DNA from: Agrococcus pavilionensis RW1
Lineage (GTDB): Bacteria > Actinomycetota > Actinomycetes > Actinomycetales > Microbacteriaceae
NCBI RefSeq assembly: GCF_000400485.1
Contig: NZ_ASHR01000024.1
Span: 21,035 to 85,034 of the forward strand
Reading direction: 5' to 3'
DNA length: 64,000 nucleotides
Below are positions 1 through 6,897 of this stretch, piece by piece. The notes under the pieces were generated by a model. That model did no database searches, was not told the origin of the DNA, and saw only the letters and a list, made by a program, of their open reading frames with translations. Each line of letters starts with the position of its first letter. Position 1 is the first letter of the stretch. The translations under genes and the position numbers were made by a program.

Positions 1-82
1 GGGCGCCGTGCAACCGCCGTGGTCAGCGTGCGGTGAAGAGAGGAGACGCAGGGCTCAGAAGCCTGCTGTGGCCTGGCAAGAG

Positions 83-101
83 CGAGTCCGTGATGGACTC
101 G
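83..101 (-). terminator. 7-bp hairpin downstream of the tiny ORF
   Basis: CGAGTCC (83-89) pairs perfectly with GGACTCG (95-101) across a 5-base loop. Read on the minus strand it lies 28 bases after the stop of the 18-codon ORF and is followed by only a weak CTCTTG tract. It could be a weak terminator or a chance inverted repeat. Confidence 0.25.
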
Positions 102-128
102 GCAGCCGTCGGCCCGTGCGCTCCGCCG

Positions 129-185
129 CTAGCAGACCCCGCCAGCGAGGAGGGTCCCAGCGGGAATCATGTCGGTGATGAACAT
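129..185 (-). CDS. Possible 18-residue peptide or leader ORF
   Basis: An ATG at 185 is preceded by AAAGGAGG, which is nearly a perfect anti-16S match, at 8-base spacing. It opens an 18-codon frame that reads MFITDMIPAGTLLAGGVC and ends in TAG. The peptide is mostly hydrophobic with one acidic residue and a C-terminal cysteine. The strength of the binding site is the only real evidence for translation, since such a short frame can occur by chance. If expressed it could be a leader peptide or a small membrane peptide. No family is recognised, and nothing downstream on the same strand inside the window could be its operon partner. Confidence 0.25.
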   Translation of the reverse strand: MFITDMIPAGTLLAGGVC

Positions 186-388
186 CGCGAGCTCCTCCTT
201 TCACCTTGGCGTGGAAGTTCGCGGTCACGAAGGTATAACGGTCGGAGCGAGAAGCGCAAGTCCATTCGCGATGTTTCTTTGGCCGAGTTTGTGTTGGGGG
301 ACATAAGCGAGTGCTCGTCGCTCGGGTCGGCTCGTGAGCCTGTGGAGAGCACTGTCGGCGTCCGACGCTGCTCGCGTACTCTGCCCGC

Positions 389-931
389 ATGCTTCAACGC
401 TTCACCGCAACGCTCGCCGTAGCGGTCATGACGGGAGCAGCACTCGCGGGATGCTCGCCGCCGGACGCGACACCGTCGCCTTCACCTACCGCCACGCCTG
501 CGCCGTCGTCGACGCTGAGCGACGAGGAAGCGGTGAGACGCGCTCAAGCATCGTTCGACCGGTTCTTTATCGCCGTGGACCGCCAGTTTGCAGATGGCGC
601 CGCCTCCGCAAGCGCACTTCAGGCGTTCGCCAGCTCGACTCTCGCCGCCTCGTTCGCATCGTCCATCCAGCAATCGCTCGACGAAGGCCGCATCAGCAGG
701 GGCACGCCCACGATCACCAACGTCCGGTTGATCTCATCTGACGAGTCGAGGATCGCGGTTGAGCTCTGCACAGACGGCTCCACGATTGAGACGCTCGACG
801 CGACGGGTGCGCGCGTGCCACCAGCCGGACTGGTCGCATGGTCGGCAACCTTTGCTCCCCCGCACGACGAGGTGCCGTTGATGGAGACGCTAGATGTACT
901 GACGGAGGACCTCTCGGTATGCGATGGCTAG
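389..931 (+). CDS. Putative lipoprotein of unknown function
   Basis: The 180-residue product starts with a type II signal peptide: a charged MLQR start, a hydrophobic stretch, and a lipobox LAGC with the acylated cysteine at residue 22. A Pro/Ser/Thr-rich linker (about 26-42) follows. The rest is a small mixed alpha/beta domain with conserved-looking SFDRFF and CTDGSTIETLD stretches, resembling the many uncharacterised actinobacterial lipoproteins with a SnoaL/NTF2-like appearance. That fold is a guess. No ribosome binding site is evident before the ATG. The stop overlaps the start of the next gene by 13 bases, so the two are probably cotranscribed and both exported. Confidence 0.75.
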   Translation: MLQRFTATLAVAVMTGAALAGCSPPDATPSPSPTATPAPSSTLSDEEAVRRAQASFDRFFIAVDRQFADGAASASALQAFASSTLAASFASSIQQSLDEGRISRGTPTITNVRLISSDESRIAVELCTDGSTIETLDATGARVPPAGLVAWSATFAPPHDEVPLMETLDVLTEDLSVCDG

Positions 932-1749
932 GCGCGATGCTCCTCCTCAGCGGGCTAGTGGTGACGACCGCGGGTGCCCCTCCTCCAGGCTGTGACCAGT
1001 GGGAGATGATGGCTGGCGCCTGCTACGTCGACCCAGTCACCGGACAGGTGATCGTTAGCGGCTCCCTCATCCACCCCGGCATCGGCCCGACCGAGCCAGG
1101 AGCCGAGGGCTCGACCATCGCCGCGCCGAACGACGAAGCCGAGCGTGCGTGGCGTGCCTATCTCCAGATGCTCCACGACCGATGCGTCGCGATGGGCGAG
1201 AACGTGGATGAGTGCCCGCCACCCCCTCCTCCGCCGGGGGAGCCACTGGACGCTGAGTCCTTCGACCCCATCACGATGAGCGACCTCGCTGCTTTCCGCC
1301 CGCTCGTCGGTGAGCTCGTGGTTGAGCCTGACGGGTGGGGCGTCGTCGGCACGCCGACCAACTTCTACGCGACGGCCGAGACGCACACCATGAGCGGCGA
1401 GCTGTTCGACGTGCCCATCGAGGTGCGGTGGACGCCGACCTCGTACGTCTTCGACTACGGGGACGGGACGTCGGAGACGAGCACCGCATCCGGAAGCCCA
1501 TGGCTAGGCCCCGAGGAGTCGTGGACCGAGACGACCACGAGCCACACGTATGCGTCCCGCGACGATGTGACCGCATCCCTCACCGTCGTCTTCACCGCCG
1601 AGGTCGACGCAGGCGGCGGCTGGTTCCCCGTGCCCGGCACGCTGCCGGTCGCGGCGCCGAGCGTCGGCGTGAAGATCTTCGAGGTCGGCACGGTGCTCAC
1701 GAACGGTGACTGCATGGCGAACCCGACGGCCGCTGGCTGCGGAGGCTAG
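919..1749 (+). CDS. Secreted PKD-domain-like protein
   Basis: I chose the ATG at 919 over an in-frame upstream start at 838 because it opens directly on a signal peptide (MRWLGAMLLLSGLVVTTAGA). The mature protein has a proline run around residues 96-103. It also has a PKD-like segment (about 177-235) with the typical YxFDYGDGT strand and a later TSHTYASRDD strand, as in polycystic-kidney-disease-type beta domains of surface proteins. Cysteines near both ends could form disulfides. It overlaps the preceding lipoprotein gene by 13 bases, so both may act together at the cell envelope. Its function is unknown. Its stop overlaps the convergent gene at 1746 by 4 bases. Confidence 0.7.
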   Translation: MRWLGAMLLLSGLVVTTAGAPPPGCDQWEMMAGACYVDPVTGQVIVSGSLIHPGIGPTEPGAEGSTIAAPNDEAERAWRAYLQMLHDRCVAMGENVDECPPPPPPPGEPLDAESFDPITMSDLAAFRPLVGELVVEPDGWGVVGTPTNFYATAETHTMSGELFDVPIEVRWTPTSYVFDYGDGTSETSTASGSPWLGPEESWTETTTSHTYASRDDVTASLTVVFTAEVDAGGGWFPVPGTLPVAAPSVGVKIFEVGTVLTNGDCMANPTAAGCGG

Positions 1750-1997
1750 TCGCCGCCCCCGCCCCCGGCGCCGCCGTCTCCACTGTCGCCGCCGTCGTCC
1801 GGCTGCGCAGCAGCGCCGCCGTCGGAGCCGCGCGAGTCGTCCTGGCTGGCCCCGAAGGCCACGCCGAACGCTATGCCGATGCCCATGCCGATCGCGATGC
1901 CGAGCGCGAGGTTGTCCATCGCGACCCCGATCCCCGCTCCGACGGCGAGGCCGATCGCGATGCCAGCGCCGAACATCCCCGCTCGCTTCTCGCTCAT
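1746..1997 (-). CDS. Small glycine-zipper membrane protein
   Basis: This 83-residue protein has a short basic N-terminus (MSEKR). One long hydrophobic stretch rich in GxxxG-type spacing (AGIAIGLAVGAGIGVAM, then LALGIAIGMGIGIAFGVAFG) can form two helices. A soluble tail made of Ser, Asp, Ala and Gly follows, ending in a glycine run. Glycine-zipper proteins of this sort are annotated across actinobacteria without known function. I preferred the ATG at 1997 to a GTG at 2006; neither has a clear ribosome binding site. The strong residue bias makes an artefact possible, but the hydrophobic pattern is coherent. Confidence 0.55.
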   Translation of the reverse strand: MSEKRAGMFGAGIAIGLAVGAGIGVAMDNLALGIAIGMGIGIAFGVAFGASQDDSRGSDGGAAAQPDDGGDSGDGGAGGGGGD

Positions 1998-2068
1998 GCA
2001 GGCCACGCTAGGGAGCGGTATCCGCGAGCGCCTCCCTCCGCCGAGGGAGATCCCACTAGGGTCTCCGC

Positions 2069-3052
2069 ATGACGACCTCCTCCCCCGGTTGGGGCATCCT
2101 CGGCGCCGGAGGCATCGCCGGCGCCTTCGCCCGCGATCTCGCGACCGCGGGCATGCGCACCGTCGCGGTCGGGAGCCGCGACGGCGAGCGCGCCCGCGAG
2201 TTCGCCGAGCGGCACGGCATCCCGAACGCGCACGCCGGCTACGAGGGGCTCGTCAACGACCCCGAGGTCGACATCATCTACGTCGCCACGCCGCACTCGC
2301 ACCACCGGGAGCACGCGCTCCTCGCGATCGAGGCCGGCAAGCACGTGCTCGTCGAGAAGGCCTTCACGACGAACGGCGATGACGCGCAGGCCCTCGTCGA
2401 GGCTGCGCGGGCGAAGGGCGTCTTCGCGATGGAGGCGATGTGGACGCGCTTCCTGCCGACCATGGTCGCCGTCCGCGAGCGCATCGCCGCGGGCGATCTC
2501 GGCGAGGTGCTGAGCGTGCAGGCCGACCACTCGCAGATGCTCGACCTCTCCCCCGGCAGCCGCCTCATCGAAGCGGCGCTCGGCGGCGGCGCACTGCTCG
2601 ACCTCGGCGTCTACTGCGTCTCGCTCGCGCACGCGATCCTGGGGCCGGTCACCCGCATCAAGGCCTCCGGCGTCGTCGACGGCTTCGGCGTCGACCACCG
2701 CGGCTCGGCGATCCTCGAGCACGCGAACGGCGGCATCTCGACGCACACGTTCTCGATGATGACGCTCGGCTCGAACCGCGCGACCATCGCAGGCACCGAC
2801 GGCGTCATCGAGCTCGACCCCGCGTTCTACGCCTGGACGCGCTACCGCCGACGCCACGCATCCGCGCACTCGACCGCGGTGGAGGAGTTCGAGCCGGAGC
2901 TCGTCGGGCGAGGCATGCAGTTCCAGGCCGCCGAGGTCGAGCGCTGCATCGCTGAGGGCCGGCTCGAGAGCGAGCTCATGCCGCTCGACGAGACCGTCGC
3001 GATCATGCGCGTCATGGACGGCATCACCGAGCGGATGCGTTCGGGCGCGTAG
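2069..3052 (+). CDS. Gfo/Idh/MocA family NAD(P)-dependent oxidoreductase
   Basis: The 327-residue length is normal for the family. The N-terminal Rossmann fold carries GILGAGGIAGAFARDL (about 9-24). The DIIYVATPHSHHREHA stretch and the EKAF motif (near 94) that carries the conserved catalytic lysine follow. The C-terminal half is the alpha/beta substrate-binding domain (AMWTRFLPT, then LGGGALLDLGVYCVS). Members oxidise or reduce cyclic sugars, inositols or trans-dihydrodiols; the substrate cannot be read from the sequence. The gene stands alone, with a short divergent region to the gene at 1997 and a convergent neighbour at 3079. Confidence 0.9.
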   Translation: MTTSSPGWGILGAGGIAGAFARDLATAGMRTVAVGSRDGERAREFAERHGIPNAHAGYEGLVNDPEVDIIYVATPHSHHREHALLAIEAGKHVLVEKAFTTNGDDAQALVEAARAKGVFAMEAMWTRFLPTMVAVRERIAAGDLGEVLSVQADHSQMLDLSPGSRLIEAALGGGALLDLGVYCVSLAHAILGPVTRIKASGVVDGFGVDHRGSAILEHANGGISTHTFSMMTLGSNRATIAGTDGVIELDPAFYAWTRYRRRHASAHSTAVEEFEPELVGRGMQFQAAEVERCIAEGRLESELMPLDETVAIMRVMDGITERMRSGA

Positions 3053-3078
3053 CGCGGGAGCGCACAGCCGCCGAGCGA

Positions 3079-3363
3079 CTACTCGACGAGCGCCGCCTCT
3101 CGCGCCGCGATGCGGGCGCGCACCTCGGGCCGCCGCAGCGGCGGGACGGTCTTGGGCGGCTGCCGCCGGTCGGGCAGGTCGTCGAGCAGGTGCTGCGTGA
3201 TGTGCGCGACCTCCGCCACCGCCCGCTCGAACGCGTCGCGAGTGCGGTCGGTCGGATGCGTGATGCCCGAGACCTTGCGGACGTACTGACGGGCGGCGGC
3301 CTCGATCTCCTCGTCGTTCGCGGCGGGCTCGAGCCCGCGAAGCTCGGTGATGTTCCTGCACAT
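3079..3363 (-). CDS. DUF2277 domain-containing protein
   Basis: The start is set at the ATG at 3363 because DUF2277 proteins begin MCRNI and the residues upstream look non-coding. The 94-residue product shows the family pattern: MCRNITELRGLEPAA at the N-terminus, an EEIEAAARQYVRKVSG helix, and a C-terminal KTVPPLRRPEVRARIAA stretch. The family is small, found in actinobacteria, and related by appearance to the four-helix proteins that accompany DNA repair genes; its function is unknown. It is convergent with the oxidoreductase gene and divergent from the HNH gene. Confidence 0.85.
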   Translation of the reverse strand: MCRNITELRGLEPAANDEEIEAAARQYVRKVSGITHPTDRTRDAFERAVAEVAHITQHLLDDLPDRRQPPKTVPPLRRPEVRARIAAREAALVE

Positions 3364-3435
3364 GCAGGCAGGGTAGGTCCGGCCGAAGCGCCGCGCCAGG
3401 CACCGGTACGGGTGGGCGCTTCGCTCCCTCTCGAG

Positions 3436-3444
3436 TTGTCCACA
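3436..3444 (+). promoter_or_regulatory. TTGTCCACA motif upstream of DUF222/HNH gene
   Basis: The 9-mer is identical to the usual actinobacterial DnaA box. A one-mismatch version (TTCTCCACA) occurs at 63369-63377 ahead of the second DUF222-family gene in the window. It lies 75 bases before the start codon. A single box is not an origin, and chance occurrence is possible. Confidence 0.3.
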
Positions 3445-3519
3445 GCTTGCCACGCACCCACCTCGGCATGTGGGCGGCATTCGTTACTCTGTGCGGAACA
3501 GGGATTCGAGGAGGCAGCG

Positions 3520-5139
3520 ATGTCGACCACCGAGCAGGCCGCGGAGGCGATCCGCGCCGCCCGCGCCGTGCTCGACGATCTCGCCTCGATCTCGCGCGTC
3601 TCGCGCCAGGAGCTGGTCGACCTGCTGCACCAGACGGCCGAGCTGGCGCGCATCGTTGATGCCCAGCGCGTGCGGCTCGCCGGCGAGATCGAGCAGCGCT
3701 CGAAGGGTCCGGAGGAGTCGTCGATCTGCGCTCTGATGGGCAAGCGCAGCCCGAAGGAGACCGTCGCCTCGGCGTTCGGCATCCGTGCCGGTCAGGCGGC
3801 TGAGCTGCTCTCGATGGCCAGGGCGACGAGTCGATCGGTCGGCATCAGCGGCGGCAGCGTCGAGGCGCCCTTTCCGCTCGTGGCCGCGGCGCTCGACGAG
3901 GGCGCGATCTCGCTCGCCCAGGTCCGCACCATCGTCTCCGAGCTCGCACCGGCAGCCCCGAGGGCAGATCTCGAGCGGCTCGCCTGGGCTGAGCGCGAGC
4001 TCGTTGAGGCGGCGACCGACGTCGCAGCGCCGCTCGTGCCAGAGCTGCTCGCTGTCCGCGCGAAGGCGTTCGTCACCTACCTCGATCCCGATGGCGTGCT
4101 GCCGAACGCCGAGCGGCAGTACGCGCAGCGCGACCTGCGCATCTGGCAGCGGCAGAACGGCATGTGGCACTTCGAGGGCGACGCCCCGGCGGAGCCCGGC
4201 TCGCAGCTCAAGGCGATGCTGGATGCGTACACCGCGCCGCGTACGAAGGTGCGGTTCGTCGACGACGACGCTCCGCGCGACGATGGAGCGGAGGCCGACC
4301 TCGACAACCGCTCGCTCGGCCAGAAGCGCCACGACGCGCTGATGGCGGTCGTTGCGGCGCACGTGGCGTCCGGCGACGCTCCCATCGCGGGCGGCGAGCC
4401 ACCGCGCATCGTCCTCAACGGCACGATCGAGGCGTTCGACGCGTACATGCAGAACGCGGAGCACCGCGATCGCACCCTCACGATCGAGCACACCGGCGAC
4501 CTCGTGCCCATCGAGACCCTCGGCCGGCTGCTGTGCGAGGCAGTCGTGCAGCGCGCGATCGTCGACGAGCGCGGCCACGTGCTCGACCTCGGTCGCGAGC
4601 AGCGCCTCTTCACCAAGCCGCAGCGCATCGCGCTCGCCATCAAGTACCAGGGCTGCGCGACGCCCGGCTGCAACGCACCGGTCGCCTGGACCGAGGCGCA
4701 CCACGTCGTCTGGTGGAGCCGAGGCGGACCGACCGATACCGACAACGGCATCCTGCTGTGCAGCCACTGCCATCACGAGGTGCACGCGGGTCGGCTGCTC
4801 ATCGAGGGCACCCCGGGCGACTGGCGCGTGGTGCCGCAGCTGCGCCCGAGCGATCCCTACGCCCGCGCGACTCGGAGCGGGGAGCCGCTGCGAGCGCTGA
4901 CCGTGCCGGCCGCCGCCGCATCCTCGCTCGCGGTGAGGCTGCCCGATCCACCGCGACCCGCCAGGCGGCACTTCGCTCGGCCGAGCGGTCGCGCGCCCGG
5001 GATCGAAGGCCATCTCAGACGACGAGTCGGTGCTCGACCGACGGCTCGACCACCGGCGGCTGCGCGCGGCGCAGCACGGTGCTGCGGACATGACGGCGCA
5101 CGCACGGGCGGGCCGTGCGGCGTCAGCTCTCCTTCGTGA
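3520..5139 (+). CDS. DUF222 / HNH endonuclease signature protein
   Basis: The ATG at 3520 follows GAGGAGG at 5-base spacing, so the longer in-frame opening is rejected. The 539-residue protein has the helical DUF222 region (about 1-330) and a C-terminal HNH finger near residues 380-425: a CATPGC and CSHCHH cysteine pair frames EAHHVVWWSRGGPTDTDN. These proteins (the REP13E12-like group) are abundant and multicopy in Microbacteriaceae; nuclease activity is predicted and their role is unknown. The last 60 or so residues are Arg/Pro-rich and cross into the convergent transglutaminase gene by 17 bases. This may be a degenerate or shifted C-terminus. Confidence 0.85.
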   Translation: MSTTEQAAEAIRAARAVLDDLASISRVSRQELVDLLHQTAELARIVDAQRVRLAGEIEQRSKGPEESSICALMGKRSPKETVASAFGIRAGQAAELLSMARATSRSVGISGGSVEAPFPLVAAALDEGAISLAQVRTIVSELAPAAPRADLERLAWAERELVEAATDVAAPLVPELLAVRAKAFVTYLDPDGVLPNAERQYAQRDLRIWQRQNGMWHFEGDAPAEPGSQLKAMLDAYTAPRTKVRFVDDDAPRDDGAEADLDNRSLGQKRHDALMAVVAAHVASGDAPIAGGEPPRIVLNGTIEAFDAYMQNAEHRDRTLTIEHTGDLVPIETLGRLLCEAVVQRAIVDERGHVLDLGREQRLFTKPQRIALAIKYQGCATPGCNAPVAWTEAHHVVWWSRGGPTDTDNGILLCSHCHHEVHAGRLLIEGTPGDWRVVPQLRPSDPYARATRSGEPLRALTVPAAAASSLAVRLPDPPRPARRHFARPSGRAPGIEGHLRRRVGARPTARPPAAARGAARCCGHDGARTGGPCGVSSPS

Positions 5140-5968
5140 TCTCCACCGAGACGAACAGCTCGCTCTTGCCCGCTCCGGCGTAGACGCCGCGCAGCGGCGG
5201 CACGTCGTTGTAGTCGCGGCCGAGGCCGACCTTCACATGGCGGTCGCCGATGTCGATGAGGTTCGTCGGGTCCCATGCGTTCCACTCACCGGTGAACCAT
5301 TCGACCCACGCGTGCGACTCGCCCCGGATCGTCTCGCCGATCACCGGCTCGCGCTTCGGGTGCAGGTAGCCCGAGACGTAGCGCGCCGGGATCCCGACGG
5401 AGCGCAGCGCCCCGATCGTGATGTGCGCGATGTCCTGGCACACGCCCTTGCGGTTCTCCCATGCCTCGGAGGCCAGCGTGTGCACGTGCGTGACGCCCGA
5501 CATGTACTCGATCTGCTCGCCGACCATCCGGGCGATCGCCGCCGCCGCGGCGCCCGGCGTCTCGGACGCATCCGCCATCTCCCGCGCCGACGCGACGAGG
5601 TCGGCCGACGGGCGCGTGCGCCGCGTCTGCCCGAGCTGCTCGACGTACTGCGTCGCTCGCGCCGCGACCTTCTCGAGCTGCTCCCACGAGAGCTCGTGCC
5701 CGCCGGTGAGCCGCGGCCGCACCTCGACGAGGCTCGTCGCCGTCAGCTGCAGCTCCGTGTGCGGCGCGAGCACGTCGAACGAGACCACCTTCGTGCCCCA
5801 GTAGTCGTCGTAGGTGTTGACCGAGGTGCTCGGCCGCACGTCGAGGTTCGAGTAGATGACGAACTGGCCGTCGCTCGTCGACGGCAGCATGCGCGACTCG
5901 TTGTAGGAGGCGACGACGGGCCGCTCGTAGCGGTAGCCGGTGGTGTGGCGGATGCGGAGCCGGCTCAC
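5123..5968 (-). CDS. Transglutaminase-like cysteine peptidase family protein
   Basis: The GTG start at 5968 overlaps the stop of the alpha-E gene (GTGA). The 281-residue protein has the N-terminal beta domain typical of bacterial transglutaminase-like proteins (RIRHTTGYRYERPV, residues 5-18) and the catalytic core. The core shows Cys177 in RKGVCQDIAHI, His219 in GESHAWVEW and Asp233 in NAWDPTN, a complete triad. Homologues are predicted to make or cut isopeptide bonds. It is the third gene of an operon with a circularly permuted ATP-grasp and an alpha-E protein, a combination proposed in comparative genomics to synthesise or process a peptide tag. The substrate is unknown. Confidence 0.9.
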   Translation of the reverse strand: MSRLRIRHTTGYRYERPVVASYNESRMLPSTSDGQFVIYSNLDVRPSTSVNTYDDYWGTKVVSFDVLAPHTELQLTATSLVEVRPRLTGGHELSWEQLEKVAARATQYVEQLGQTRRTRPSADLVASAREMADASETPGAAAAAIARMVGEQIEYMSGVTHVHTLASEAWENRKGVCQDIAHITIGALRSVGIPARYVSGYLHPKREPVIGETIRGESHAWVEWFTGEWNAWDPTNLIDIGDRHVKVGLGRDYNDVPPLRGVYAGAGKSELFVSVEITKES

Positions 5969-6897
5969 GAGGCCTCCCTCGTCCAGGCGGGCATGTTGTG
6001 GGTCGGGAAGTAGCGCTCGCGCACCGCGTGCGACACGGCCGTCGTGGTCGACTGCACCTTGTCCATCACCGTCGGCAGGCGCTCGATGATCTCCTGGATC
6101 GGCGTGAACTCGAGCTCCGCGCGGATCTGCCCGAGCATCCGCTGAGCCGGGTCGACGTAGCCGACGCGGTCGTGCCTCGGCTCGATGTCGTGCAGGCAGT
6201 CCTCCGCTCCCCGGATCGAGAACAGGATCGAGCGCGGGAAGAGGCGATCGAGCAGCAGGAACTCCGCCGCGTTCGTCGACGAGGGCACGCCGCGGTAGGT
6301 GCGCAAGTACGCCTCGTAGGCGCCGACCGAGCGGAGGATCGTCGTCCACGACGGACCCGACGCCTCGGTGAGCGCGCGCGTGGCCAGCAGTCGCGCGACC
6401 ATGTCGGCCCGCTCGATGAAGCGGCCGAGGTTGAGGAAGCTCCACGCATCGTCGCGGCTCGCGGTCGAGTCGGCCATCCCGCCCGCGAGCGCCGCGCGCT
6501 CGCGCACCCAGCCGAACATGACGTGCACCTGCTCCGGGCTCACGCGCCGCGGCATGTTCGCGTAGGTGGCGTTGAGCACTTCCCACAGCTCGGTCGAGAT
6601 GATCTCGCGCGCGCGGCGGGCGTTCTCGCGCGCCGCGTTGACGGAGTAGGCGATCGACGCCGGCTGCGAGCGGTCGGTCGCGAGCGTGTTGACGACGTCG
6701 ACGCGCGTGAGCTTCCGCTCCGGCGGGGCGTCGTGCCCCATGACGCCGAGCAGGGCGCGGCACGCGGTGTCCTCGTCGACCGCGACGTCCTCGAGCAGCA
6801 GCTGGAGGTAGACGTCGAGGATGCGCGCGGTGCCGTCGGCGCGCTCGATGTAGCGGCCGATCCAGAACAGGCTCTCGGCGATGCGGGAGAGCATCAT
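5965..6897 (-). CDS. Alpha-E domain protein (DUF403)
   Basis: The 310-residue, almost entirely helical protein opens MMLSRIAESLFWIGRYIERADGTARILD, the standard start of the alpha-E family. It also carries the repeated FLNLGRFIERADMVARLL helix (about 140-165), which mirrors the N-terminal one. The family is always found beside circularly permuted ATP-grasp and transglutaminase-like genes, as here, with 4-base overlaps on both sides. That implies translational coupling and a shared complex. No catalytic residues are known, and a scaffold or peptide-handling role is an inference. Confidence 0.92.
   Translation of the reverse strand: MMLSRIAESLFWIGRYIERADGTARILDVYLQLLLEDVAVDEDTACRALLGVMGHDAPPERKLTRVDVVNTLATDRSQPASIAYSVNAARENARRAREIISTELWEVLNATYANMPRRVSPEQVHVMFGWVRERAALAGGMADSTASRDDAWSFLNLGRFIERADMVARLLATRALTEASGPSWTTILRSVGAYEAYLRTYRGVPSSTNAAEFLLLDRLFPRSILFSIRGAEDCLHDIEPRHDRVGYVDPAQRMLGQIRAELEFTPIQEIIERLPTVMDKVQSTTTAVSHAVRERYFPTHNMPAWTREAS

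Larger units (their letters stand above)
1..388. other. Left-edge region without a convincing long gene
   Basis: No open frame here looks like a protein-coding gene: the frames that are open read as arginine- and serine-rich shadow translations. The region holds one very short minus-strand ORF with a strong ribosome binding site (129-185) and a 7-bp hairpin (83-101), both listed separately. The rest, including the 200 bases before the lipoprotein gene at 389, shows no clear promoter or repeat. Base composition is a little less GC-rich than the rest of the window between about 180 and 310. Confidence 0.5.

Noticed and set aside
33..422. Overlapping medium-length frames at the left edge.
   Set aside because: Their sequences are Arg/Ser-rich, show no domain and no ribosome binding site, and the lipoprotein gene at 389 explains the coding signal on the right.
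3436..3444. TTGTCCACA as part of a replication origin.
   Set aside because: It is a single box with no cluster, no AT-rich region and no dnaA/dnaN neighbours.
1994..3469. A 491-codon minus-strand frame opposite the Gfo/Idh/MocA gene.
   Set aside because: The opposite strand has a clear oxidoreductase with motifs in order, whereas this frame is compositional noise.
5030..5139. A frameshift at the end of the first HNH gene.
   Set aside because: No alternative frame restores a family-like C-terminus; the tail looks like drift into the convergent gene.
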